The notes beneath the pieces are model-generated. The model was not told the DNA's origin, ran no database searches, and saw only the letters and a program-made list of their open reading frames with translations. A stretch of DNA of 64,000 bases from positions 7,253,070 to 7,317,069 of the forward strand of contig NC_064038.1 of assembly GCF_932526225.1 (NCBI RefSeq). The letters are read 5' to 3'. Positions 25,262 through 36,300 of the stretch are shown here, piece by piece; position 1 is the first letter of the stretch; every line of letters begins with the position of its first letter. A program made the position numbers and the translations under genes. The stretch is from Nematostella vectensis. Lineage: Eukaryota; Cnidaria; Anthozoa; Actiniaria; Edwardsiidae.

Positions 25262-25440
25262 CTTTTTAGAACTAGTTTAAGGTTTCCATAGTGATCGAAT
25301 ATTCGACGATCCGTCGTTTGCTAATAAGAATAAGTAGTTTAAGGTTTCCATAGTGATCGGATATTCGACGATCCGTCGTTTGCTAACAAGAATAACTAGT
25401 TTAAGGTTTCCATAGTGACAGGATGTACGAAGATCCGTCA
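25262..25440. repeat. ~70-bp tandem repeat, three units
   Basis: Units start near 25,274, 25,339 and 25,404 with GTTTAAGGTTTCCATAGTGA, followed by ATTCGACGATCCGTCGTTTG in the first two. The array begins within about 20 bp of the stop codon of the host gene and grades into the next minisatellite. Confidence 0.85.
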
Positions 25441-26180
25441 TATACAAATTCAATTCGACAAATCAAGTTGTAAATGTTGATGTAGATAATCGTAGATCCA
25501 TCATTATAATACCGATAAAGTGAATAGACCTAGAAAGACCGAAGATCCAACAACATAACTCTGATTAAATCAATCGTTTAAAAGTTATTATAATCTCTCG
25601 TATGCTGGTAGACAATAAGTCTGCCTTGTCGAGTGTGATATACAAAAATCAATGATATACCGATAACCAATCAAAGATGTACCGATATAGACAACAAGTT
25701 TTAATAGGTGATATAATGTACCAAGATCAATGGTATACTGGTAGAAAACAAGTTTTTGTAGTGATCTGATGTACCAAGATCATAGACAACAAGTTTTTTT
25801 TAGTGATCTGATGTGAATGTTAAACGATATACCGACCGATCAATGATATACCGATAGATCAATGTAAACCAAAAGACAAGTTTTTGTAGTGATCTGATAT
25901 ACAAATATCAATGATAAACCAATAGACAACAGGTTTTTCTAGGTGATCTGATGTAGAAAGATTAATGATATACCGATAGACAACAAGTTTTAATTAGTTA
26001 TCTGATGTACAAAGATTAATGATATACTGATAGACAACAAGTTTTTGTAGTGATCTGATGTACAAAGATTAATGATATACCGATAGACAACAAGTTTTTT
26101 AGTGATCTGATGTGCAAAGATCGATGATATACCAAAAGACAACCAGGTTTTTTTAGTGATCTCATGTGCAAAGATTTATG
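25441..26180. repeat. Diverged ~55-65-bp minisatellite, first block
   Basis: About a dozen diverged units of the form TAGTGATCTGATGTACAAAG, then ATCAATGATATACCGATAGA, then CAACAAGTTTTT. It probably shares ancestry with the 70-bp repeat before it. Confidence 0.85.
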
Positions 26181-26905
26181 TATACCGCCTCTATCAAATG
26201 ACTGCGGAGCCCACAAGTGATACCATGAACAGTTCTTGTCGAGTATCTCCCGCCCTTTCCGTTGACAACCTTCCATGACTTACTGAGCCAGTAGTTTAGT
26301 GTCCGGGGTCCATGCTGGTTATATCTGTCGTCAGTCAGCTGACTTTGTGAAGATTTGGCCAATCTTTAGACATTCCACCGGGATCTATCAAGGGCACTTT
26401 CTAATGGCTTTCTAATAAGATGCCACTCATGAAAAAAAAAAAAAAAGGCCACTGGCTTTTGCACATTAAAGACTTTGGGATGCTAGCTTCAACCAATTTT
26501 TAAATGTACTTAAAAAGTAATGTAATTTCAAAATGTATTTATTGTGTTTCCCTTGAGGAAAAGCAGGTTCTGATTGGACACAAACTTTGGACTGTGGATC
26601 ACATATTCTTTTTTGACAACATAACTTTGCAATTACTTCTCGGCATTGTTTGCTCAATAGTTTGAAAAGCAGTTTTGCGTTCCGCTTAAACCGCCTTTTA
26701 CAATTAGGGCAAAATAGCAATGAGTGTGTTCAGATTTCCACTGGACTCTTTTCAAATGTCATTTGTTGTTGCTTCTCTTTCTGGTTGGCTTAGCCTGTTT
26801 ATCAATCGGCCGCAGACGGCCTCGTGATTTCATCTTTTTTGGTGTTGGAATCCCTAATGAAACCCTCGCACTCGTTTTTCATATATTACCTGATATAAAA
26901 AAAAA
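26181..26905 (-). other. Unique DNA inside the minisatellite, with possible minus-strand coding fragments
   Basis: The minisatellite is interrupted here. Minus-strand translation of about 26,190-26,345 reads RTLNYWLSKSWKVVNGKGG, RYSTRTVHGITCGLRSHL. This resembles the N-terminal SAM-like part of Crypton-type tyrosine recombinase or ZMYM/QRICH1-like domains. A second minus-strand frame (26,466-26,720) begins LFCPNCKRRFKRNAKLLF and is not recognised. An A-run lies near 26,431-26,447. This may be an insertion carrying a recombinase fragment; certainty is low. Confidence 0.3.
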
Positions 26906-27150
26906 TAATTCAATGATATACCAAAAAGGAACCAGGTTTTGTAGTGATCTCATGTACAAAGATCAATGATGAACCAAAAGACAACGAGTTTTTATAGGTG
27001 ATCTGATGTACAAAGATCAATGATATACCGATAGACAACAAGTTTTTGTTGCGATTTCATGTAATAAGATTAATGATAAACCAAAAGAAAACAAGTTTTT
27101 GTGTCGATCTGATGTACAAAGATAAACGATAACCGAAAGAAAAAACAAGT
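26906..27150. repeat. Diverged ~55-65-bp minisatellite, second block
   Basis: Resumes the same repeat after the interruption, with four units, fading at about 27,150. Confidence 0.8.
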
Positions 27151-27612
27151 TTTTGTTTGTGAAGATACATCAAACAAGGCATTCATATGAACATTCAACA
27201 GAACACATTCTATCTATTGGATTTTGTAGTTTGAACGAAAAATTGATTTCATGCATGATGGATTGAATTTTCAAATGATCTTAGATGCTTTCTTGCGCTA
27301 CTTACATTTAGTTCTCACTTGCAAATTATGGTGGCCATATTAATTGAGTTGAAAACACACAGAGAGCTGAGGAGTTTTGTGGCCAGGTCAGGTGGTAACA
27401 CAGACTTTGAATTGGAAAATAATATCATAACAATCGTAAAGTCCCTCTAGGAATTTGCTTGCACTATTTATAGAGTACTGCAGTTCTATAAATAGGGATA
27501 TAAAAAAAGGGATATTAATTTCTGTAGATTCAAATAGATTCAGTTTTTAGTTGTTTCTAGTAGTTTTAGTTTCTGTAGTTGTCGTTTCTAGTGGTTTTTG
27601 TTTCACACAAAT

Positions 27613-27814
27613 TAAGGGACCGTTCAAGGGGCAGGGGCAGGTTAACCAAAGGAAGGGGTGGGGAGTTTTAAAAGGTAAGTATGCAAAGCCATGCCTCTCA
27701 ATTAGATGTAATTTCAATAAGGGGGCTTGGAAGTTTTGTGACTCTGTAAACTCAGATTTCAACTAGAGGGATCTGAGAAATTTCACCCCTGTTTAAATAA
27801 TGAACGGTCCCTTA
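27613..27814. mobile_element. MITE, ~200 bp, 14-bp terminal inverted repeats
   Basis: TAAGGGACCGTTCA (27613-27626) is exactly inverted at 27,801-27,814 (TGAACGGTCCCTTA). The interior has a GGGGCAGGGGCAGG block and no long frame of known type. Similar AAGGGACCGTTCA ends are common on animal MITEs, often hAT-like; no clear target duplication is seen. Confidence 0.8.
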
Positions 27815-27875
27815 GTTTAACTAAAAATATCCGATATATTACTCGTATCAAACGACATATCAAAACGAAAATAAT

Positions 27876-28116
27876 AATTGTAAGGTCGTGTTAGCTTATA
27901 TTCGCTTGGTTTCTTGCATAAAAAATATTGTGTAAATTGTAAGACTCTTGATTTGTCTGAAATTGCCCAATTTAGGCAAAATTGATCTATGGAAACTTTC
28001 TCAATTACATACCAAGAACGGATCATGTTCCAAAAAAAACTCATTTTGTTTTATATTATGCAAGGAACCTCTAGGCAAAATATAAATTAAATGTAAGCTA
28101 ACACAACCTTACAATT
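27876..28116. mobile_element. MITE, ~240 bp, 23-bp terminal inverted repeats
   Basis: The arm at 27876-27898 (AATTGTAAGG, then TCGTGTTAGCTTA) is inverted at 28,094-28,116 with one mismatch. It is AT-rich inside and non-coding. Confidence 0.8.
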
Positions 28117-30460
28117 TTAATTTTGCCATTTTTTTTGCTCCTGTATATAAGCACTTACTGTGTTGGTTCGGTATGGCTTCAACTTTTCATTTTGCTTTCT
28201 GTCTTGAAATCGTCCTAGTACTGTTTCGCAGTAATCCGCGTACCAAAAAGAACTCTTTTTTACCAAATAAGAAACTAGTTTAAAATTAAAGGCTGGCGTT
28301 AGGGATATATCACACTGAAAGGTTTTTATACGTGGAATTTTTACTCGGGATTATACTTTTAACAGCTCCACTAAGCTATATATTCATTTCATTTTACGGT
28401 ATCCGAGAACTAGCCGTAGCAGGGCAACGTAAGATTGGGGGGGGGGGGGGGGGGGGGCAATACAAACATCAAGGAAACAGCCACGCCCCTACTTGTCATT
28501 TCCTTGTATTTTTTTTAATATTGGGGGGCATTATGCACCCATTGCGCCACCCCCTGCTAAGCACCCCCCCCCCCCCCCCCCACTGCTAGGGAAACAAGAA
28601 AAAGTGTAACCAAGGGCTTCACGCCGTGTTAAATGGTGTCGGGGGAGTCTAAACATTCATGTCCAAATAAGTATTTGAAATAGTATTAGGAACGTGTTTA
28701 CGGATGCCTGGCTGAGTTACATTGTTGTAAATAGCACATAAACACACTTGATGAATAAATGGATAATTGTATGTTTGTTGAGCTGATTTTATTTAGTCTC
28801 CCAGCCCGTTTTGGGTGCGACTTATACTCAATAGTACGGTATACCCTCTACCACCCCTTTCTTATTGTAACAAATTTGGATCTTTAAGTGTTTATTTTGC
28901 TCAACCCCGTGTTCCCTGTTCTTTTTACACTTTGGAAATCGGATTAATTCCTTCACCGACGGACAAGGAGTGTTGAGGCCACATATGTAATAGCGGAGCC
29001 AAGCGCGGCCGCAGGCCGCGCGCGTAGCCCCATAGGCATGACATCTTGCATGTTTGACAGCCTGACGATGTGTCTATCATACATACCTTTTATGTTTATA
29101 TTTCTTATTTTGAAATGACGTCATGGATGACGTTACATATAACGTGACCATCTGGTTGCACTCCCCATGACACCTACCAAGTTTGGATGTCATACGATGT
29201 TTCTTTTATGAGATATCGGATAGTTTATTGCAAATGTGGCCTACCTTATTACAAATGTGGCCAATATAACAAATGTGGCCTCAACAGATGTTGCTTCGTA
29301 CCTTTCTTGCCCTAATCAGTGTTGTGATAGGCATTTGAAATGAAAAACAAGATTCAACATATATTTTTATTATATCTAAAGTTGTCATTCAAATCTTTGT
29401 CATACATGTCACAACACAGTGCCCAAACAAGTTGCAGATCTCAGTTATCCCAGCCAACCCTGCGCGCAGCGTCTAGTTAGATTCGGTAAATACTCTAGTG
29501 TGGTCTACCTGTGGAAATGGGAGCCCTGTGGAAAAGTTTGAGGTTGGGTTTGCAGTTGTAGCATGGATCATAGAAAAGACTCGATCGAGCATGAAAAGTT
29601 CGAGTTATACCGGGAAATGAGTTTGATACACGTCGCGGTTATCCTGATTATACGTGATTGCGCTTTTCCATCAAATTAGCTTCCCACATGGTTGTCTACA
29701 CAGCAATTATATAGCGTATAAATATTCGTTCGCGAGTCACGTAGTTGATAGGGAGATAGTGGGCCACGACACAGGATACCCACGCTAGCAAATAAGCACA
29801 TGACTAGACATCTACTGAAAAGGGGAGGGGTGGTATGAGATTCACAAGAAACAATTTGACACTACGGTAGGGGTGGTACCTGAACCTGAAAGAAGGGTCC
29901 AAAGTTCATTTGGGAAGCAAAGCCAGCCAGCCAGCAACCACGCTTCACGACGACTTAGAAGCTATTTGGAGCATGCGCAAATAGCTTAAGAATGCAGTCT
30001 GATATTGTTTTTCATATTTGATTGGTATTCTTGAAGGGCGAAAAAAATTGAGTGTGATTCATATTTTGGTTTAAGTTATTATTAGAGTTTGTGTTCTCGT
30101 TTTCGAAACATGCATTTTATTTTCATGTCTGTTGCAAAAGCGAGAGCAATGAACCAATCAGAGGACGTCATTCCATCGTTACGTACTATAATAGCACTAA
30201 GATGGTATTCGAATTCATTAGACGTAGAGACATTTAGAAAACCTTTATGCGTTGATGGCTCGTGTGGAGAGTGAGCAAAAACTCAAACAAACTCGGTCCT
30301 TTGGTTTCGAAAAAAAGGAGTCCAGCGCTTGTGATCAAAAAAAGGATAAACTAGCTTACCGATCCGGTATGAGTGCTGTCGTTGTAATATTTGTCACTAC
30401 GTCAGTGATAAGTAGGCCCAATTTTTCTAGTCGAGGTTTTACGGTCTTCCTTGGAAAAAA
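28117..30460. other. Intergenic DNA without a recognisable gene
   Basis: It contains a G-run of about 20 at 28,437 and a C-run of about 18 at 28,565, facing each other across ~110 bp. It also has a GC-rich patch near 28,990-29,030 (GCGGCCGCAGGCCGCGCGCG) and four short ACAAATGTGGCC repeats at 29,232-29,282. 29,110-29,225 is a diverged relative of the 7845-8340 repeat. No RNA gene was found. Confidence 0.5.
29110..29225 (+). repeat. Single diverged unit related to the 7.8-8.3 kb CRE-rich repeat
   Basis: Shared order: GAAATGACGTCATGGATGAC, AACGTGACC, a run of Cs with TGACACCT, AGTTTGGATGTCAT and a GAGATATCG block. It suggests a second, older insertion of the same transposon family. Confidence 0.45.
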
Positions 30461-30650
30461 AACACATTCGCAAAAGATTAAAACACATTCGCAAATTCAA
30501 AAACACATTCGCAAATCCAAAAACACATTCGCAAATCTAAAACACATTAGCAAATTTCAAAATACATTCGCGAATTCCAAAACACATTCGCAAATCCAAA
30601 ACAAATTCGCAAATTCAAAAACACATTCGCAAATTCAAAAACACATTCGA
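30461..30650. repeat. ~20-bp minisatellite, about ten units
   Basis: Units of AACACATTCGCAAATTCAAA with small variations. It lies about 60 bp upstream of the zinc-ribbon reading frame. Confidence 0.93.
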
Positions 30651-30708
30651 CCCAGGCTCCCTCCTATATCAAAGGAAGGATCGGTTACCAAGTCGCCTCG
30701 TGTCCGCC

Positions 30709-30948
30709 ATGTTTTGCAGAAAATGTGGAATCGCTCTTGAAACTTCCTTTGATTTCTGTCCAAAATGCGAAGAAAAAGTCAAGAAGGAAGGCGAAGTACA
30801 CATAGCAGGACAGGTAGAGTCTTTTGCGTCGTTCAAGCAAAAAAAAAGAGCACGAATCTTTTGTAGAATAAAATGGAAAACAGAAATGATAAGGCGACCC
30901 TATAATGCAAAGGTTCTATCAAAGCAATCTACTAACCATCCACAATAA
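30709..30948 (+). CDS. Zinc-ribbon protein, possible first exon or gene fragment
   Basis: From ATG 30709 (context GCCATG) the frame reads MFCRKCGIALETSFDFCPKC, then EEKVKKEGEVHI and a Lys/Arg-rich stretch, ending in TAA. Two CxxC pairs separated by about 12 residues form a zinc-ribbon of the kind found at the N-terminus of many eukaryotic proteins. The following SFASFKQKKRARIF segment resembles the region after this ribbon in some cnidarian proteins, from memory. At 79 residues it is short, so it is likely a first exon or a truncated copy. The tRNA array starts only 65 bp after its stop. The function is unknown. Confidence 0.5.
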   Translation: MFCRKCGIALETSFDFCPKCEEKVKKEGEVHIAGQVESFASFKQKKRARIFCRIKWKTEMIRRPYNAKVLSKQSTNHPQ

Positions 30949-31012
30949 AATCAAATTATAAATATGTGCATACCAATAATTAAAAGATAACTTTCATGCG
31001 AGGATAATTTGA

Positions 31013-31094
31013 GTACAAGGATGGGATTCAAACCCACGCGTGCAGAGCACATTGGATAAGCAGTCCAACACCTTAACCACTCGGCCACCTCGTC
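31013..31094 (-). pseudogene. First tRNA-Ser(GCU) copy of the array, acceptor diverged
   Basis: The anticodon GCU is kept, but base 37 is U instead of A and the 3' acceptor strand (plus GTACAAGG) no longer pairs with the 5' GACGAGG strand. Edge copies of tandem arrays often decay like this. Confidence 0.75.
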
Positions 31095-31169
31095 ATATCC
31101 ATTTGATAGCTTATAATATATTATGCCTGTATTATACACAACATTTAAAAGATCTAAAAAATATTTTGA

Positions 31170-31251
31170 CGACGAGGATGGGATTCGAACCCACGCGTGC
31201 AGAGCACATTGGATTAGCAGTCCAACGCCTTAACCACTCGGCCACCTCGTC
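31170..31251 (-). tRNA. tRNA-Ser(GCU), canonical copy
   Basis: A full 82-nt cloverleaf. The acceptor is 7 bp, the anticodon stem is UUGGA/UCCAA with loop CUGCUAA, the variable arm is GUGC UCU GCAC and the T stem is GUGGG/CCCAU with loop UUCGAAU. It reads AGC/AGU serine codons. A and B boxes are intact and the T-run terminator lies about 8 nt beyond the 3' end. Confidence 0.97.
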
Positions 31252-31326
31252 ATATCCATTTGATAGATTATCATAGATTATGCCTGTATTATACACAACA
31301 TTTAAAAGATCTAAAAAATATTTTGA

Positions 31327-31408
31327 CGACGATAATGGGATCCGAACCCACGCGTGCAGCGCACATTTGATTAGCAGTCCAACGCCTTAACCACTCGGCA
31401 ACCTAGTC
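31327..31408 (-). pseudogene. tRNA-Ser(GCU) copy with damaged acceptor and variable arm
   Basis: The 5' strand reads GACTAGGTTGCC and the 3' strand CATTATCGTCG, so acceptor and D-stem pairs are lost. The variable-arm and anticodon stems also carry changes. Confidence 0.7.
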
Positions 31409-31674
31409 ATATCCATTTAATAGATTATCATAGATTATGCCTGTATTATACACAACATTTAATTGATCTAAAAAATATTTTATACACAGAATTTAAAACT
31501 TTTAAAAATGTTTTTGACGACGAGGATGGGATTCGAACCCACGCGTACAGAGCACATTGGATTAGCAGTCCAACGCCTTAACCACTCGGCCACCTCGTCA
31601 TATCCATTTGATAGATTATCATAGATTATGCCTGTATTATACACAACATTTAATTTATCTAAAAAATACTTTGA

Positions 31675-31756
31675 CGACGAGGATGGGATTCGAACCCACG
31701 CGTGCAGAGCACATTGGATTAGCAGTCCAACGCCTTAACCACTCGGCCACCTCGTC
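31675..31756 (-). tRNA. tRNA-Ser(GCU), canonical copy
   Basis: Identical in sequence to the copy at 31170-31251, in a unit with the CTGTATTATACACAACATTT spacer. Confidence 0.96.
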
Positions 31757-31829
31757 ATATCCATTTGATAGCTTATAATATATTATGTCTGTATATACAC
31801 AGAATTTAAAACTTTTAAAAATGTTTTGA

Positions 31830-31928
31830 CGACGAGGATGGTTTGAATCCCAGGATGGGATTCGAACCAAGGCGTGCAGACCAGATGGGATTAGCAGTCC
31901 AACGCCTTAACCACTCGGCCACCTCGTC
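31830..31928 (-). pseudogene. Palindromic-T-arm tRNA-Ser variant (first of 28)
   Basis: 99 nt instead of 82. The anticodon loop CUGCUAA is kept, but the anticodon stem (UUGGA/UCCCA) has a mismatch and the variable arm is altered. The T arm is replaced by a hairpin of 13-nt arms, GGTTCGAATCCCA and TGGGATTCAAACC, around TCC, before the normal acceptor 3' strand. Both 5' acceptor and A box are intact. It is probably not a working serine tRNA but could still bind TFIIIC. Confidence 0.85.
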
Positions 31929-32003
31929 ATATCTATTTGATAGATTATAATAGATTATGCCTGTATTATACACAACATTTAAAAGATCTAAAAAATATTT
32001 TGA

Positions 32004-32085
32004 CGACGAGGATGGGATTCGAACCCACGCGTGCAGAGCACATTGGATTAGCAGTCCAACGCCTTAACCACTCGGCCACCTCGTC
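32004..32085 (-). tRNA. tRNA-Ser(GCU), canonical copy
   Basis: Canonical 82-nt sequence, the same as 31170-31251; the first member of a 644-bp four-unit block. Confidence 0.96.
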
Positions 32086-32160
32086 ATATCCATTTGATAG
32101 ATTATCATAGATTATGCCTGTATTATACACAACATTTAAAAGATCTAAAAAATATTTTGA

Positions 32161-32242
32161 CGACGAGGATGGGATTCGAACCCACGCGTGCAGAGCACAT
32201 TGGATTAGCAGTCCAACGCCTTAACCACTCGGCCACCTCGTC
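32161..32242 (-). tRNA. tRNA-Ser(GCU), canonical copy
   Basis: Canonical sequence, exactly 157 bp after the previous copy. Confidence 0.96.
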
Positions 32243-33399
32243 ATATCCATTTGATAGATTATCATAGATTATGCCTGTATTATACACAACATTTAATTGA
32301 TCTAAAAATATATTTTGACAACCAGGATGGGATTCGAACCCACGCGTGCAGAGCACATTGGATTAGCAGTCCAACGCCTTAACCACTCGGCCACCTCGTC
32401 ATATCCATTTGATAGATTATAATATATTATGTCTGTATATACACAGAATTTAAAACTTTAAAAAATGTTTTGACGACGAGGATGGTTTGAATCCCAGGAT
32501 GGGATTCGAACCAAGGCGTGCAGACCAGATGGGATTAGCAGTCCAACGCCTTAACCACTCGGCCACCTCGTCATATCCATTTCATAGATTATAATAGATT
32601 ATGACTGTATTATACACAACATTTAAAAGATCTAAAAAATATTTTGACGACGAGGATGGGATTCGAACCCACGCGTGCAGAGCACATTGGATTAGCAGTC
32701 CATCGCCTTAACCACTCGGCCACCTCGTCATATCCATTTGATAGATTATCATAGATTATGCCTGAATTATACACAACATTTAATTGATCTAAAAAATATT
32801 TTGACGACGAGGATGGGATTCGAACCCACGCGTGCAGAGCAGATTGGATTAGCAGTCCAACGCCTTAACCACTCGGCCACCTCGTCATATCCATTTGATA
32901 GATTATAACAGATTATGCCTGTATTATATACAACATTTAAAAGATTTAAAAAGATATTTTGACGACGAGGATGGGATTCAAACCCACGCGTGCAGAGCAT
33001 ATTGGATTAGCAGTCCAACGCCTAAACCACTCGCCCACCTCGTCATATCCATTTGATAGCTTATAATATATTATTTCTGTATATACACAGAATTTAAAAC
33101 TTTTAAAAATGTTTTGACGACGAGGATGGTTTGAATTCCAGGATGGGATTCGAACCAAGGCGTGCAGACCAGATGGGATTAGCAGTCCAACGCCTTAACC
33201 ACCCGGCCACCTCGTCATATCCATTCGATAGATTATAATAGATTATGCCTGTATTATACACAACATTTAAAAGATCTAAAAAATATTTTGACGACGAGGA
33301 TGGGATTCGAACCCACGCGTGCAGAGCACATTGGATTAGCAGTCCAACGCCTTAACCACTCGGCCACCTCGTCATATCCATTTGATAGATTATCATAGA

Positions 33400-36300
33400 T
33401 TATGCCTGTATTATACACAACATTTAAAAGATCTAAAAAATATTTTGACGACGAGGATGGGATTCGAACCCACGCGTGTAGAGCACATTGGATTAGCAGT
33501 CCAACGCCTTAACCACTCGGCCACCTCGTCATATCCATTTGATAGATTATCATAGATTATGCCTGTATTATACACAACATTTAATTGATCTAAAAATATA
33601 TTTTGAAGACCAGGATGGGATTCGAACCCACGCGTGCAGAGCACATTGGATTAGCAGTCCAACGCCTTAACCACTCGGCCAGCTCGTCATATCCATTTGA
33701 TAGATTATAATATATTATGTCTGTATATACACAGAATTTAAAACTTTAAAAAATGTTTTGACGACGAGGATGGTTTGAATCCCAGGATGGGATTCTAACC
33801 AAGGCGTGCAGACCAGATGGGATTAGCAGTCCAACACCTTAACCACTCAGCCACCTCGTCATATCCATTTCATAGATTATAATAGATTATGACTGTATTA
33901 TACACAACATTTAAAATATCTAAAAAATATTTTGACGACGAGGATGGGATTCGAACCCACGCGTGCAGAGCACATTGGATTAGCAGTCCATCGCCTTAAC
34001 CACTCGGCCACCTCGTCATATCCATTTGATAGATTATCATAGATTATGCCTGTATTATACACAACATTTAAAAGATCTAAAAAATATTTTGACGACGAGG
34101 ATGGGATTCGAACCCACGCGTGTAGAGCACATTGGATTAGCAGTCCAACGCCTTAACCACTCGGCCACCTCGTCATATCCATTTGATAGATTATCATAGA
34201 TTATGCCTGTATTATACACAACATTTAATTGATCTAAAAATATATTTTGAAGACCAGGATGGGATTCGAACCCACGCGTGCAGAGCACATTGGATTAGCA
34301 GTCCAACGCCTTAACCACTCGGCCAGCTCGTCATATCCATTTGATAGATTATAATATATTATGTCTGTATATACACAGAATATAAAACTTTAAAAAATGT
34401 TTTGACGACGAGGATGGTTTGAATCCCAGGATGGGATTCTAACCAAGGCGTGCAGACCAGATGGGATTAGCAGTCCAACACCTTAACCACTCGGCCACCT
34501 CGTCATATCCATTTCATAGATTATAATAGATTATGACTGTATTATACACAACATTTAAAAGATCTAAAAAATATTTTGACGACGAGGATGGGATTCGAAC
34601 CCACGCGTGCAGGGCACATTGGATTAGCAGTCCATCGCCTTAACCACTCGGCCACCTCGTCATATCCATTTGATAGATTATCATAGATTATGCCTGTATT
34701 ATACACAACATTTAATTGATCTAAAAAATATTTTGACGACGAGGATGGGATTCGAACCCACGCGTGCAGAGCAGATTGGATTAGCAGTCCAACGCCTTAA
34801 CCACTCGGCCACCTCGTCATATCCATTTGATAGATTATAACAGATTATGCCTGTATTATATACAACATTTAAAAGATTTAAAAAGATATTTTGACGACGA
34901 GGATGGGATTCAAACCCACGCGTGCAGAGCATATTGGATTAGCAGTCCAACGCCTAAACCACTCGCCCACCTCGTCATATCCATTTGATAGCTTATAATA
35001 TATTATTTCTGTATATACACAGAATTTAAAACTTTTAAAAATGTTTTGACGACGAGGATGGTTTGAATCCCAGGATGGGATTCGAACCAAGGCGTGCAGA
35101 CCAGATGGGATTAGCAGTCCAACGCCTTAACCACCCGGCCACCTCGTCATATCCATTCGATAGATTATAATAGATTATGCCTGTATTATACACAACATTT
35201 AAAAGATCTAAAAAATATTTTGACGACGAGGATGGGATTCGAACCCACGCGTGCAGAGCACATTGGATTAGCAGTCCAACGCCTTAACCACTCGCCCACC
35301 TAGTCATATCCATTTGATAGATTATCATAGATTATGCCTGTATTATACACAACATTTAATTTATCTAAAAAATATTTTGACGACGAGGATGGGATTCGAA
35401 CCCACGCGTGCAGAGCACATTGGTTTAGCAGTCCAACGCCTTAACCACTCGGCCACCTCGTCATATCCATTTGATAGATTATCATAGATTATGCCTGTAT
35501 TATACACAACATTTAATTGATATAAAAAATATTTTGACGACGAGGATGGGATTCGAACCCACGCGTGCAGAGCACATTGGATTAGCAGTCCAACGCCTTA
35601 ACCACTAGGCCACCTCGTCATATCCATTTGATAGATTATCATAGATTATGCCTGTATTATACACAACATTTAATTTATCTAAAAAATACTTTGACGACGA
35701 GGATGGGATTCGAACCCACGCGTGCAGAGCACATTGGATTAGCAGTCCAACGCCTTAACCACTCGGCCACCTCGTCATATCTATTTGATAGATTATCATA
35801 GATTATGCCTGTATTATACACAACATTTAAAAGATCTAAAAAATATTTTGACGACGAGGATGGGATTCGAACCAAGGCGTGCAGACCAGATGGGATTAGC
35901 AGTCCAACGCCTTAACCACTCGGCCACCTAGTCATATCCATTTGTTAGATTATAATAGATTATGCCTGTATTATACACAACATTTAAAAGATCTAAAAAA
36001 TATTTTGACGACGAGGATGGGATTCGAACCCACGCGTGCAGAGCACATTGGATTAGCAGTCCAACGCCTTAACCACTCGGCCACCTCGTCATATCCATTT
36101 GATAGATTATCATAGATTATGCCTGTATTATACACAACATTTAAAAGATTTAAAAAAATATTTTGACGACGAGGATGGGATTCAAACCCACGCGTGCAGA
36201 GCACATTGGATTAGCAGTCCAACGCCTTAACCACTAGGCCACCTCGTCATATCCATTTGATAGATTATCATAGATTATGCCTGTATTATACACAACATTT

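Larger units (their letters stand above)
32004..35148 (-). repeat. 644-bp higher-order repeat (four tRNA units), about five copies
   Basis: Unit spacings of 157, 157, 158 and 172 bp sum to 644. The palindromic variant recurs at 31830, 32474, 33118, 33762, 34406 and 35050, exactly 644 bp apart except for the last. Two block subtypes alternate; the units at 33411 and 34055 are essentially identical, and those at 32767 and 34699 are identical. Confidence 0.92.

Noticed and set aside
26325-26345. TCGTCAG near 26,330 as another hammerhead
   Set aside because: No GAAAC block or pairing arms nearby.
27547-27766. Frames on both strands at 27.55-27.77 kb
   Set aside because: They overlap a MITE with exact terminal inverted repeats and show no domain.
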